Below are positions 40,051 through 52,800 of a stretch of 64,000 nt of DNA, one piece after another (positions within the stretch are counted from its first letter, which is position 1; each line of letters begins with the position of its first letter). The stretch is from NCBI GenBank assembly GCA_013397795.1, contig VZTJ01001391.1:1245349-1309348 (forward strand). The letters are read 5' to 3'. The DNA is from Orthonyx spaldingii (Eukaryota > Chordata > Aves > Passeriformes > Orthonychidae). Made by a program: the position numbers and the translations under genes. The notes beneath the pieces are model-generated. The model did no database searches and had not been told where the DNA came from. It saw only the letters and a list, made by a program, of their open reading frames with translations.

Positions 40051-41904
40051 AAAAGAGAAAGCTGTTATCTTTTTATTTGCTGGAGCTTCCTTGTATCACA
40101 GTTACAATTTGCTGTTCACAACAGAAAAATTAAGTCAGCTATAGCTTTTTGGTTCTCTTTCAAGCCCAAATAATAAAAAAATTTATGATGTTGTTCTGGA
40201 ATCAGTCCTAAACATACATTCTTGGACTTGTTTTAAAAGAATTCTTTATTCCAAAAATAACTCTATATTCCAAAAATTTTGATTCAGTATATACTGCCCA
40301 TATTAAAAGCTTACATAGCTTTTAAAAGTTTAAGTTACGCATATTTCCTTTGTTTCAGAAAGACACTGTACAGCTTTCATTGTCTCTGTAACAAATAGGT
40401 TGATTAAAACAAAACTTGTCAAGGCAAAGTTGTAAAATGTGATTCATGGCATAATGACTTTAAAATCAAATTCAGATCCCATGTAAGTAGATGCACCACC
40501 ACATTATTGTAGCAATGACTCATACCAGATCTGAATTTGGCTCTCTGTTAGAAACTGAAATCTTGATACCTCCATTTCTGCAACATTGGCCAATTTTGTT
40601 TCCTCTGTAAGTTTTAGTGGATTCTGTGTTTTAGAGCTGTCTTTAATTGAGCACAATAGAAGGGGGCACAAATTCTTAAAGCACAAGATTTGGACAAAGA
40701 GCGTCTGATACAGACTTCCTGTGAAATCTTTGTCTCTGGAAGTATTTCCATTTGAAGACCTAAAAATCCAAACAATAAGTCTTTTTATTTTTACTGCCTC
40801 TGACTCTGGGGTGCAATCCAGACCTCTAATTTGAATTTTTCTAGTTCAGTGTCTAGGCTTGTGTAAAGGTGTTTGAGGAGAGTTACACAGTTCAAAACAT
40901 ATGCTTTCACAGTACCTTTCTGAACAGTGATCCAACTTAAATACCTGCAATGGGAAGCCGGCTTCACCATGTATTCAATAGAGACAGATATTTTGTCTCC
41001 CTTCCACTGATTTCAGTTAAATAGTTGAAGTGAGGTACAACAATATGTCCTCAAAAGCAGCAATCCAAAAGCCTCTTTCCACCTGCAGAAAAGCCACACA
41101 GACCTGGACCACAAGTTATAGTGATGGAACTTCTCTGGACAGTTTTTCCTTTGTTTCATTTGGACTCCAGAGTCTGGAATTCCTTCCCTTTCACCAAACC
41201 TGTATTATATACTTGAAGATATCCTTGCCAAGAGCTTGGCACTTGCTAACTACTGGCTTTTAAACATAGCTGGCAGAGGAAGATGCGTTGTAGGCCCTGC
41301 TCTCCATCAAGTTGCAGAGTGACTGGCAGTCTTGGCTCTCCACGTGTTCAAACTACCTTTTGTCAAAGGAACAGCCTCTGATTTCTGTGAAGACAGACAT
41401 GTTTTGTGCTGAGAAAGAGGGAGCCTGACTCTGCAACCTGCTGCATGGGGCCCGTATCTATGAGGGAGGAGTTTTTGTCTCTACCTCTGAATTTTACCTA
41501 TTTCAATACACAGTGGAGGAGAAGGACTCCACTTTCTGTAAGGTGAATGCCTCAGCCAGCAGGTGACAGAACCAGTGGTCCCCTCACATCTCAGCTGGCC
41601 CTACGAATGCTCTGTTTTCTGCTGCTTATGGAAACACAGGCATCATCTTCTTAAATACTTGAAGCCAGGTAACCTTTCTGAAACAAGCCTTAACTGAGCA
41701 ATTTTAAGGAAGGCAATTGTTTCTCAACGGGTAAAGCTTCCCATTCAACCCAGATGCAGTAGCATTCAGATTCTGATCTGGATGATCAGTTAACATGAAG
41801 CACCAAATACGTTCATGTATCTCCTCAAGCCCCTAAAGTCATGATGTAACCAGTGTTATCAAATAATGCTATCAATGCAAATAAGGAAAGGGGAACATAT
41901 CTCC

Positions 41905-41990
41905 CCATGGCAGGGGAGTTGGAACTAGATGAACTTAAGGTCCATTCCAACTCAAAACTTTGTATAATTCCACAATTACATGAAATTTTA
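41905..41990 (+). mobile_element. Short CR1 3' end fragment
   Basis: CCCATGGCAGGGGAGTTGGA, then ACTAGATGAACTTAAGGTCC and a decayed end resemble the last 80 bases of a CR1 3' UTR (normally ...GGTTGGAACTAGATGATCTT). It lacks a clean terminal octamer repeat. Confidence 0.75.
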
Positions 41991-42077
41991 ATAATTTTAC
42001 CTTTACAAATGCAAATTTATTTTATAAAGGCAATATGAAAGGGATAAATAGGGATACTATAATATAAATATAATATC

Positions 42078-42122
42078 AGTATACATTAGTATATATAAAG
42101 TAGATTAATACTGATGTATGCT
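42078..42122. repeat. Imperfect 15-bp inverted repeat in AT-rich DNA
   Basis: AGTATACATTAGTAT and ATACTGATGTATGCT pair with two mismatches around a 15-base spacer. Confidence 0.7.
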
Positions 42123-43699
42123 ATTATGGGTTGATTTACATAATACACTTTCATTTAATTATTTATGAGTATTTAAAAGTATAGTAAATACTAATGCTGA
42201 TGTAAAACACAGAAAAAGTTAGGCCTTCAGCTCTGCAAATTCCAACAGATTCTTCCCACAACACTAAGCTTATCCACAGCCTAACTATTTTATAGTGCAA
42301 CATTTTTAACTTCACATTAAATAAAGCACCATGATTGCAACTTAGAAAGAAAAACAGAAATAAAAAGGCTATTGAAGTATTGTATGAGTGAGTTAACAGT
42401 ATTGTAAGAACTCTGGCTTCTGGAATTTCCTGAGTTTTGAGTGCCTGACTTTATGACTTGGTACTGCACCAAACTAAAAATTTCTTTATAAAGAAAATAG
42501 GGAACAAAACCAGCATATTTTGTTTGGGATTTTTCTACAGGTTTTTGACTTCCTTAGCACATTTTATAAATTGCCGAAGCACAACCTTACACCTCTTTGT
42601 CTAACATTGGCTAAGCAGAGAGATAATAAGGAGGCCTCAGCAAACAATAATCTGTCATACACCTTATTGCAGAGCACAGTGTGCTCCAGCTAGCTAAACC
42701 CACTACTTTTCACCTGCTTTCCATCTGCTGCTCTTGCTAATCCTCAGGCATTAGGGCATGACAATCTGTTCTCCAAATCTTAGTAGCTCCTTGCTCTCAT
42801 AAAATTCAGACTTAAGTAAAAAATGCCTTTAAAAATGTGACATGCAAAAGTGGATGTATGGCTTTGTGAACTTGGACAAGGAATTTATACTTGCTGTACT
42901 TACCTTTGCATTCACTCTGTTTATACATGAGCTTTCCACTGCAAGAGCTCTGTGCACACTTCTGATTAATGGTAAAACATCAAGGCTACTTTAAAGTTGG
43001 TGCACAGACTACAGGTGTCATAATCTCCTGAAACTCAAGCCCTACCAGCTGTCTACCTGATCCTAGCAGCTTTCCTGACTTTCAAGATCCTGAGAGGCAA
43101 TGCACGCAAGCCTCAAGTACTGTTATTTATTCCTCTGCTTAACAAGGAAGGAGGCTCAATACAGACTCCTACAGTGCAAGGAAAAAAAAAGAAGGGCTTA
43201 GTTTATGGTCAGACTAACACACATTTAATGGGGCACACCATTTAATTTCACCAAGGACAATGTCAGTGTGGACACAGATTATGTGATTGCCATGCAAGAA
43301 AGGAGCCCCAGCTGCTGCAGCTCAAAAATGAATCAGGAACACACTCAGAAGCAAAGTGGGGTTGGATTTTTTTTTCTTTTTTATGGATTAATTCAAAGCA
43401 GAAAAACTGCTTGCCCTCCTTAGTTATTTTTTTTTACTTTATCAAGTAGCTTCTGTTGGACCTCATCCATATACAGCTCAGACAGACAACCAAAGAGAAC
43501 ATCATTGTTACTGCTCTTTCCACACACAAGTAAGGCAAGCTGCTGAACACCTTCTAAACTGGTTTAAAAGGTGTTCAAGGGCTTCTCTCCTTGAATAGCA
43601 TCAGACTCCTTACAGCAATACTGTGTAATCCTCAAATGTGCTTTGTTTTACTGACACAGAAGACATAAACCAGACTAGGAAGTGGTCATAGAATCAATG

Positions 43700-43705
43700 T
43701 TTATT
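43700..43705 (-). promoter_or_regulatory. GDAP1: Distal polyadenylation signal candidate (AATAAA), GDAP1
   Basis: AATAAA on the coding strand followed within 50 bases by TTCTATGACC and TCTGGTTTATGTCTTCTGTG, a plausible T/G-rich downstream element. Its distance from the stop fits the known length of the human 3' UTR. Confidence 0.45.
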
Positions 43706-46415
43706 ACGCGGGTCCCACATAAAGATATGAAATGTATGTGATGCATGATACGAGAGCAAACAGTAAATGAAAATTAGAAGATTGCTTCTGTACCCAATCA
43801 AAATAGTACACAGACCTACCCAAAAGAAAATAAGCCAGGCTGAAAAGAAACTTGACAAGCACAAAAGCTATCCTGCACAAAGAGCCAAATGCAGCATATG
43901 TGCTTCTAAATCTCATCCTATTTTGAGGAATTTAATCATGGATAAGCCTTTTGCTGCCACCTGTACAGAAATCAATGTACAGAGAACTTCAGGGCAGTGA
44001 AAATAAGTAGGATATCAAACAGTTGAACCAACAGACATGAATCAAACCAGGGATCCAAACTTTTCCACAGTAAGTTTTATCCATGTTCATTTGTGCAGAT
44101 GACAAGTTTAATTGCTGTTCAGTAACATTCATTTCCATGTGAAATATCATTTCAACTTTGGTCTCTCATTTACCCAGTATAGAAACCACACAAGCATAAG
44201 TGACAGATGTCAGAGAACAAACCTGTGGTAGACCCATGCAATTGTTTCTAGAGCTCTTGAGAGACTGCTAGTCTGATGACGGTGCTCACAGTCCTCTTAT
44301 GCTGAGATCACAGACTTTGTTCCCCTTGAAAAGTAGTGTTTTCCTGCCTCAGAGGCATGCCAGAGCAGAGCCCTGGAGAACCACTGACATCTGGTGGTCA
44401 CTTCACTCTAAAGAAAGCTAAGTCACATATGTTTAATTTTACTCTGACTTGATCAAATTACATTTTACAGATGGTCTGACAGAAATACATGCCAGGGAAG
44501 CATTAAGTTACAGGTCTTACTCTGTGTTTATTACCTTAGTGGAATTTGATAGCTACAAGTAAATGCAGATGAACTGCGATACACAAACAACAAACTCAGT
44601 TAAAGCTGCCAGTACATTAATAGTATTGTTGGATTAAACTCACTCTAGAGATAATACAACTTTTCTAAATAGAGCACATTTAATTCAACAAGTTCTTGAG
44701 AACAACTGGGTCATGAAATAGAATTATATGAAACTGTCTTTTTGACAAATAAAAATGCACATTGTTTCCTAGGTAAGATGTTTCTTATTACTGAAAAGGA
44801 GAAATGAGATTTAGGTCTACTTTTGCTAGACAACTAGCACAATATTAAATAACAAGCAGGAGTATTCAATAATTTTATCCATATTGGTAAGTGTCAGATG
44901 GTGAGACTGCCCAGACAGATATTGCCTCAGTTCTCTCCAGCAAACTTGGGATGATCTTTCCTGACACCTAAATGCAATTGTGCAGAGAGACCACAGCCAC
45001 CAGCACTCAGATCTGTTAGCACTGATTGGTGACAGGGAAACACTTAAAGTTATGCTTTGTTTGTTGCAGCTATGTACAACTTGTAAGCAAAACTCTGAGG
45101 CTTTCAGACATTCATCAAGCATACAAAAGTCTTACTAAACTGTCATGAGAATTTTCAGCCCTTCCCAAACGTTTTTTTTGCTGCAAAATTATTCACAGTC
45201 TACTTTCATGTAAATGTAAATGTACATTTCTTGTTGAAACAGCTCAGTTCAAAACTAATAAAACTCACAGCATCTGTTGAGTAGTAGAAAGTAATCAAAA
45301 TGTTTTTCTACCCCTTTCCTCCATGCTACAAGAGTGCAGGTTTGCAAAAAACCAGCAGTACAAATCATGTCTCCAAACTGTACTGTATTTTTCACTTACC
45401 ATCAACACAATCCCTATCCATAAGTAAACAGATTGCTAAATTACAGGTTTACCATCAATCTAGGCTACCTAACCAGACTGATAGATAGTGAACTATTTTT
45501 AATTACTTATACAGAAATGCATTGCTGTGCATACGTTTTCTAGTCAGTGGCACATTGTGGGCAAACATTTTATAGAGGCACATGCAATTGCTAATGTTGC
45601 CAAGAAGTGTGCAAAAAATAGCCTGTACTCAGAGTGAAATGAGAAAAGGGTATATGAAACACTCATAAGAAGGCAACTGTATCAAGCCACCCCAATGAAA
45701 GCAGCAATGTGCACCAAGGCAGTTTGATTTGATTCTGCCAGAGTTTGTGGCTGAGCCCAAAAGGCTTTTGAAAGACAAGTGTCAGGTGTTTCACTCCCAT
45801 TTGTATTTCAGCAAAATTCTAGTATCTGTTGTTCAGTGATGCATCCAGAGAATTTCACTTGTGTGGTGCACAAATCACTGATGTTCTTACCTGTTTCAGG
45901 TCTTTTCCTCTACTGCTGCATGAAAACATACAGTGACAGAAGTGGCTTCACAAGATTACTTAACACACTTCTAAAGGTCCAACTGCAAATCAACAGACGT
46001 CAACCAGTATAGAGAAACTTGCTCCCGTACACAACAGGCACAATGTTCCACCTAAATCTTACTCTGAGCATTTAAATTAAGAGCTATTTTCCATATTTTA
46101 ACAATGCTGGTTTCTGCACAATAAATGTACTTCATCTACAGTGAAAAGCTGTCACATTGCTGCATATCTATTAAATAAAAGCATTTTAAATAGGTCAGCT
46201 ACTGGGTAAAGGAGACAATAACCACTTTAACAAAACACTGTCACAGTTACAGGCCCTTAGCTGAAAAGAAAGTCTCTCCTTTCCTTTGTCATCCCCCCAA
46301 CATATATTTTTGACAAGTATTTCAGCATTGCCAACCCAATTATACAGCAGCAGGAGATGATTACTGTGTGACAATGTTCTAATTCACAGACATAATCATT
46401 CTTCTACATTTATAT

Positions 46416-46421
46416 TTTATT
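46416..46421 (-). promoter_or_regulatory. GDAP1: Proximal polyadenylation signal candidate (AATAAA), GDAP1
   Basis: TTTATT on the plus strand is AATAAA on the coding strand, about 60 bases past the TAG stop. It would give an unusually short 3' UTR. AATAAA is frequent by chance in AT-rich DNA. Confidence 0.35.
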
Positions 46422-46480
46422 GAGGAAATTTTCCTGGGGGGTAGAGATGCCCTCCACACACCACCAGGGACAGACGGGGT

Positions 46481-46863
46481 CTAAAAGTAACTTTGCCTGG
46501 TTCTAATGGATAGCACCATGTTGGCAAATCTCTTCCGAAGACACAGGAAAGCAAGATAACCCACTCCTGCCAGCATGCTGACCAGCAGGGTGGTGCCAAG
46601 AACCCTGGGAGCCCTTTTCTTGGCCACACGGAATGCTGTTGGCAGGACAGCCGAGATTAATATATTGTTGACGTGTCCCAAAACTTTGTAAAACGCTTTT
46701 CTCTTCACCACACGCTCATAATAAGCTTCCAAGTTGGGCCGCTTTCCATTTCCCCAGTTTCTTCTTGCTAATCCCAGAAACTTCAGGCGATGTAATGTGA
46801 CAGCAAGTGATACGTCTGCCAGACTGAAGAAATCACCACAGAGCCAAGGCTGATTTCCATCTT
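46481..46863 (-). CDS. GDAP1: GDAP1 coding exon 6 (residues 210-336, GST-C end and tail anchor)
   Basis: After a TGCTTAG acceptor it reads EDGNQPWLCGDFFSLADVS and ends TRQSYF with a TAG stop. It holds the last GST-C helices, the conserved RRNWGNGKRPNL segment, hydrophobic domain 1 (VNNILISAVLPTAF), a basic spacer (RVAKKRAPRVLG) and the single membrane helix (TTLLVSMLAGVGYLAFLCL), followed by basic residues. A helix near the C terminus with basic flanks is the known mitochondrial outer-membrane tail-anchor signal of GDAP1. The membrane helix and tail differ from human more than the rest of the protein. Confidence 0.97.
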
Positions 46864-49800
46864 CTAAGCAGAGATAAAACATAAAGAATTAGGAACCAAT
46901 GGAATATAAGCACATTTAGTTTAGTGCTATTTCAAAATACCATCTACTGAACAGCAACAACACTTTAGATAAAATATGACTTTAATCAAAGAACATTTTA
47001 CTAATTCCTGTCGACTCTTCGCACAATATTGTAAAGTCTTAGGCTCAGCGGCCTGGCCTATATTTGTTAAGGAAAAAAGATCCATGTTCCACATTCATAA
47101 ATTAAAACCCACAGTAAACACTTATTTTCCTCAACTACATTTCTCAAATCTGGATTAAATTAAACAGGATTGGAAAGGAGGAAGGCAGTTTAGCTTCTAC
47201 TGAAAAGCTACCATTTGTCTGCAGAATTTTTCATCTTCCCTGTGTTGGTCAGCTCTGTGGCATTCACTCAAGAACTAACTCCAGCTAATTTGTTGGAGGC
47301 TTTCAAGTCAAAAAGAAATGGATCAGATGACTGACCTGCACGAAACATATGAGATCAGTGGAATGACAGAGTTTGTCTACCTGTCCCTCTTTTGTGTCTC
47401 TTAGACCCCAAACCATGGGGTGTTTGAGATGTTTGAGAAGTGGCATCTGCCAACACTGCTCACCACTAGCCAGGAGCACAGATGGAGACCCCAGGTTCCC
47501 TCTCCAGTCAAAGGAAAGAAGTGAATCTTCCTGGGATGGCTCAGAGCAGGCACTGCCAGGCAGCATCACACTTCACTGTCAGTGATCTGAATCACCACCA
47601 CCACCTGAAAGGGCTGACATGTGCTGACTATACCAAGAGCTTTTGAAACCCAGGATATGAAATTTGATAGCCAGCACAGCTATCATATCTGCCAGCATAA
47701 GTACTCTGCTCTAGCCTATATCTCAAATAGCGAGGACTATGCTGTTCCCTTCTCATTTGTAACTTTTGCAGTTCATCCCACACAGCAGGCATGCAAAAAC
47801 GCTGGCATGAACACTCAGCAGCACCTCTCTGGAAACAGGGAAATTTTGCAATCTCCTTTCCAACACGTTTGCCACCAGAGAAAAGCAACAGCTTGGCACA
47901 AAGCTGGTACCAGTCCATTTCGACTGGTTACGCAGGTCTGGAAGAAAGGCCTCTGTAGAAAAGGAGTGTATCCTAGATTGTTGAAAGGATACCTGGGAAT
48001 TCATCCAGTGCATTAAATAAGATGATGGAAAAGACCAAAGAATCTATCCTGTGTGAAAGAAAGATGCCTGCAGTGGCAGCAGCAGTAGTTCAATGAGGGA
48101 TTCAAGCAGTAGCAAGAGAAGCGGGAGCTCCAAGTTTGACCAGCACCTGGAGAAGTACAGATCACAAACCTCAAAAGTGGGAATACCTCAGACAAAATTC
48201 CAAGAGCCCTATGTTTTACAAAATCCTACGATCCTGGCTGTTTTCATAAGCTCATCAATACTGTATCAGTTGACTCCTTGGAAAGGCTACTTGGCAGAGA
48301 AAGGAAAGGGGCTGCTGGAAATGGTGGCAGACGTAGTTTGCTGAACAAAATCCTTCCATCCTTTGTGAGTTAAAATATTTTCTGTGACTCACTGTTGAGT
48401 CAGTAGAAAATTTAATCTGGATTTTCAACGGCTGGTTCAAATCTACAGTTGTGATAGTAACTGATAATTATTACAACAGCTATTTATAGAGCTAAATGCA
48501 AAAAGTTATTGATTTTAGCAGATGCAGTTGATATTGACTGATGCTTCATGCAGTTCCCAGTAAAGTCAGGGGAAGGACTCCTGTTAGCACCACTGGGAGG
48601 TGAACCATGCTGTGAATAAGCAGAAGGCTAATCCCATTTAAGGAGAATTTAGGATGCTGACAAGGTTAAGTGCCTGTGGGTATAGATCAGGGGAAAGGTC
48701 AGCATTGCAGATATCCTCTTAGGCGTGTGTTACAGACCCGCTAGCTACCCTGATGATGATGATGATGCATTCTACAGGAGGCCGGCAGAAGTCTCTCAAT
48801 TTCCAGCCCTTGTGAGGCACTGGAGGCTGGCAGAAGTCTCTCAATTTCCAGCCCTTGTGGGGCACTTCAGCCTGCCAGATGCCTGCTGAAAACCCAAGAC
48901 AGTGGAGAGGAGGCAGTCTAAGGAGGTTCCTGGAGTGTGTGGAAGAGAACTTCCTCTCAACTGGTAAGTGAGCCTTCCAGGGATGGTACCCTGCTAGACC
49001 TGTTGTGAACAGAGAAGGACTCATGTCTGATGTGGTGGCCAGTAGCTGTCCTAGGTACAGCAACCACAAAATGATGGAATTTTCAGTTCTGGGTGAAATA
49101 AGGAGAGGCACCAGCAGAACTGCCACCTTGGACCTCTGCCAGGCAGACTGTGGAGTGCTTAGGAAATTGATTGACAGAGTCCCTTGGGAGTCAGTCCCGA
49201 AGGGCAAAGTAGTACAGGGAGGATGGGCAGGATTTAAGGAGGAATTCTTAAAAGTACAGGAACAGGCTATCCCCATATGCTGTCAGGGAAAAAGACCAGC
49301 CTGGTTAAACAAGGAACTTAGGCTGGAACTCAGGGTAAAAAAGACTGTGTCTCATCTCTGGAAGGAGAGGAGTAACTACAAGGATGTCATGAGGTCATGC
49401 AGGAGAAAGGAAGTCAAACTGTATCTTAATTTGGGCACTGCAGTTAAAGACAACAAAAACAGTTTCTGTAAATACATTGGCAGTAAAAGGAGACCTAAGG
49501 AGTCTCCAACCTTTCCTGGATGCAGAGGGAAACACAGTGTCAGGGAATGAGGAAAAATGTGAAATACTTAATGCCTTCTTTGCCTCAGTCTTTAAAACCG
49601 AATCAGTGGTCCTCAGGACACCCAGGTCCCAGAGCTGGAAGTTGGTGATGGGGAGCTGAGTGAAGCCCCTATAACCCAGGAGGAAATGGTTAGTGACCTG
49701 TTATGCCAGTTAGACATCCACAAGTCTATGGGTCAAGATGGGATATCCCCAAGAGTAAGAAGGGAGCTGGCAAAAATTTGCCCATCATTTCAATCACTTA

Positions 49801-52800
49801 CAAGCAGTCCTGGTTAATCAGAGAAGTCCCTGTTGCCTGGAAATCAGCAAATGTAACACCCATCCACAAGAAGGCTCAGAAGGAGGACCCTGGAAACTAC
49901 AGACCTGTCATCCTGACCTTGGAACTGGGAAAGGTCATGGAGCAGACCATCCTGAGTGTCACTAGATGACACATGCAGTACAACCAAGGGAACAGGCCCA
50001 GCTAGCATGAGTTTACAAAAGGCAGGTCTTGCCTGACCTCCTTCCACGACATGTGACACACTTAATGGATGAGGCTGTGGATATTGTTTACAGACATCTG
50101 TACAGCCTTTGACCTGTCTCCCAGAGCATTCTCCTGGAGAAACTGGTTTGGATGGGTACACTCTTTATTGAGTGAAAAACTGGCTGGACGCCCAGGCCCA
50201 GGGAGTGGTGGTAAATGGAGTTATATCCAGTTGGTGGCTGGTCACTAGTGGGGTTCCTCAGGGATCAGTATTTGGGCAAGTCCTTACTAACAGGATGAGA
50301 GGAAATGGCCTTAAATTGTGCTAGAAGAGGTTCAGATTAGATATTAGAAATGTTTTTCACTGAAAGAGTGGTCAGGCATTGGAATAAGTTGGCCAGGGCA
50401 GCAGACAGTGGGATATGGTTTAGGGGTGATTATGATGATGCTGGGTTGACAGTCAGACTAGATGATCTTGAAAGTCTCTTTCAACCTTGATGATTCTGTG
50501 ATTCTGTGAAAAATTCTACTTTCATTTGGGTGGAGGCAGGTAAACAGGACTGCTTTCCAAGAGGTTGAGGGAAAGGCACTGCCTAATGATTAGAGCAATT
50601 ATCCAGACTGCTTATTCTGCATATACCACAAATATCAGCAGAGTATTTGCACAAGATTATAATAAACCTGTGTTAAACATTGATCCATGTGATCATTATA
50701 GTGAGCTGAGGCCTACACCTATAATATCAACATTCTATAGTTAATTTTTATTTTTTTTTTTTTTTGTTGATAAAATACTAAAAAGCTGTACAGCTAATTA
50801 TACTAATTTTGCTGAAAATGTGATTAAGCACTCTCATGAGACAGTGAGAACTCACTGACAGGAACAGTAAAGTAAGATAGCATTTAAAACAGTATTGATC
50901 CCTTCTGTGATAGATCAATATATACTAAAACTATCAAATCTGACACATTAAAAATGATTTTATAATGGTGCTGTCAACAAGTTTACTCAGTATCCTCAAA
51001 CAGAAATATTAATAGGATTTAGCAAGAGTAATTCCTTACCTGGTGTTTCCTCATTTCGTCGCTGCAATTCAGTCTCAACCTGATCCAAAACTTTTTCCAG
51101 TTCATCCAGTATTTTCTTTAGGTATTTTATATTATCATGATCCAGCAGTTTAGACTAAATAGACATACAGGTTAGTGTTTGAATCATCTTACAGAGTTTA
51201 TGCTTTTATCAGAGAAGCTTATACTTAGAATACTACAGTGTTTATTCATAAAATGTGATTAATTTCGCCACATAGTCAGCTGGATATTACATGGATACTG
51301 CTGACAACTTAGAAAACAGAAGAAAAACTTCAGTGATGCCAGATATTAAGATATTGCCTCTCCCTGCAGGGTGCTCAACAGACCAACACCAGCACTGATG
51401 TGTACTTACCTTTGAAGTCAGGGGGACCAATCCAGTACTCCAGCACACACTTGAAGTGTGTAGCTGACCTGAGGACAGACTGTTTCATGCCTTGAAGGGC
51501 TAAACCACATGTAATGACAGGTGAAACAAATGTTTATGTTGTGACCAAAAAACCTAACGCTACCAAACTCATAATAAAGGGGCCAATGCAAAGGATTTTC
51601 TTACCTTAAGGCGCTTCTGTTTTGCTATATAGGCATCTTGAAGGTCTGGATTTTCTTCTGCAAGTTTCTTCAATTCTGATTCTGTGTTACTTATTTGGCC
51701 TGATTAAAAAAAAAAAAAAAACCAAAACAAAACCAAAAACCAAAGCAAACAAAAAAACGGAATGACAAATATTAGATATCCACACATAATGCAATCCACA
51801 GGAACTGATCAGTCACCTGCGTATAAATATCAGATCAAAGAAATGGGAAGTGCTACTTCAGTACAGCGTCGCACCAAGTTAGGATTTAATTACATGACAT
51901 TTTCGAAAACTTAACTGCTTTTTAAATTGACCCACCACACCTTCAGCTCATCAGTTTGCAATGTGAAAGTGCTGGTAGGCCCACACTGAGATTTTTTGAA
52001 GGTCACTGTAGGTCACATGCATAATTTTAGAGCAAAAGCCTAAGTGCCATTGAATATGGACCCACGGTGTTTTCATTTAGCTAAACTGTGATGTCAAAGT
52101 CTGTGACCCTTTTGGAAATGTTCATTAAGAACTACGTGGATGTCCTAGAAAAACACTCATTATGTGCCTTAAAGAAGAAATGATGTGAAATGTTTAACTT
52201 AATTTTACTGATTTCTGCTATATATGCATAGCCTTTTCCTTAAAATGGGGCTTCACTTGAAAATGCCATACTATAAACGTAAAATATCAAAAGACAGTGA
52301 ATAATAAATCTTCTTCTAAAACTAAGTATTTCTAATAATAAACCGAGAACAAAGGAATGATTATAGAGCATGAATCACCTCTCACTTGTACTTGCTAACA
52401 AAGTTTAGTTACAATTAAGTCTTATAAATTAAACTGATAAAAATTCTTTCTAGAGAACAACAAACTCACTGTTTTATATATTCATTTCAACATGTCTGTG
52501 AAAAGCCATCCTTCAATATAGTGTATGAAGAAACTGAAAGATGTACTCATACAACTAAAATCTTACATATGCAATTAATTAATTACTTGGATTTGGTACA
52601 CATAAACATAATACACAACTGGCTCATGCCTTACTATATCTTGCAGTCTGAAAAAAACAGTGTTTCAAGCTGAAAACTAAACCACCCAGGAGAAGTTTTA
52701 ACTTGCAAAGGAATTGTCAAGAAACATCCACAGGCTTTTCAAAAAATGCTTCAAATCAAAAAATGTAGGCTATGCTTTAAGCATAAAAAGATAAGAAAAC

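Larger units (their letters stand above)
38708..43684. other. Intergenic downstream of the probable GDAP1 3' end
   Basis: AT-rich, with the compound microsatellite at 40 kb, a CR1 end at 41.9 kb and AT-rich inverted repeats at 42.1 kb. No gene seen. Confidence 0.65.
43685..46480 (-). other. GDAP1: Probable GDAP1 3' UTR
   Basis: The human GDAP1 mRNA has a 3' UTR of roughly 3 kb. Here a canonical AATAAA on the coding strand stands 2.8 kb after the stop, followed by a TG-rich stretch as expected downstream of a cleavage site. The region between has no recognised repeat and no convincing frame. The extent is inferred; no splice or transcript evidence is available. A much closer AATAAA 60 bases after the stop could give a short form. 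Confidence 0.45.
46864..51039 (-). other. GDAP1: GDAP1 intron 5
   Basis: A 4.2-kb intron bounded by GTAAGG and TGCTTAG. It holds one large CR1 LINE copy in the opposite orientation (48705-50510) and a T15 tract (50751-50765). The remainder, 46864-48704 and 50520-51039, shows no recognisable gene or repeat. Confidence 0.9.

Noticed and set aside
48719..49276. 185-codon minus-strand frame with a repeated GWKLRDFC motif
   Set aside because: It is the antisense of the CR1 endonuclease region. The protein repeat is only the 45-bp DNA duplication.
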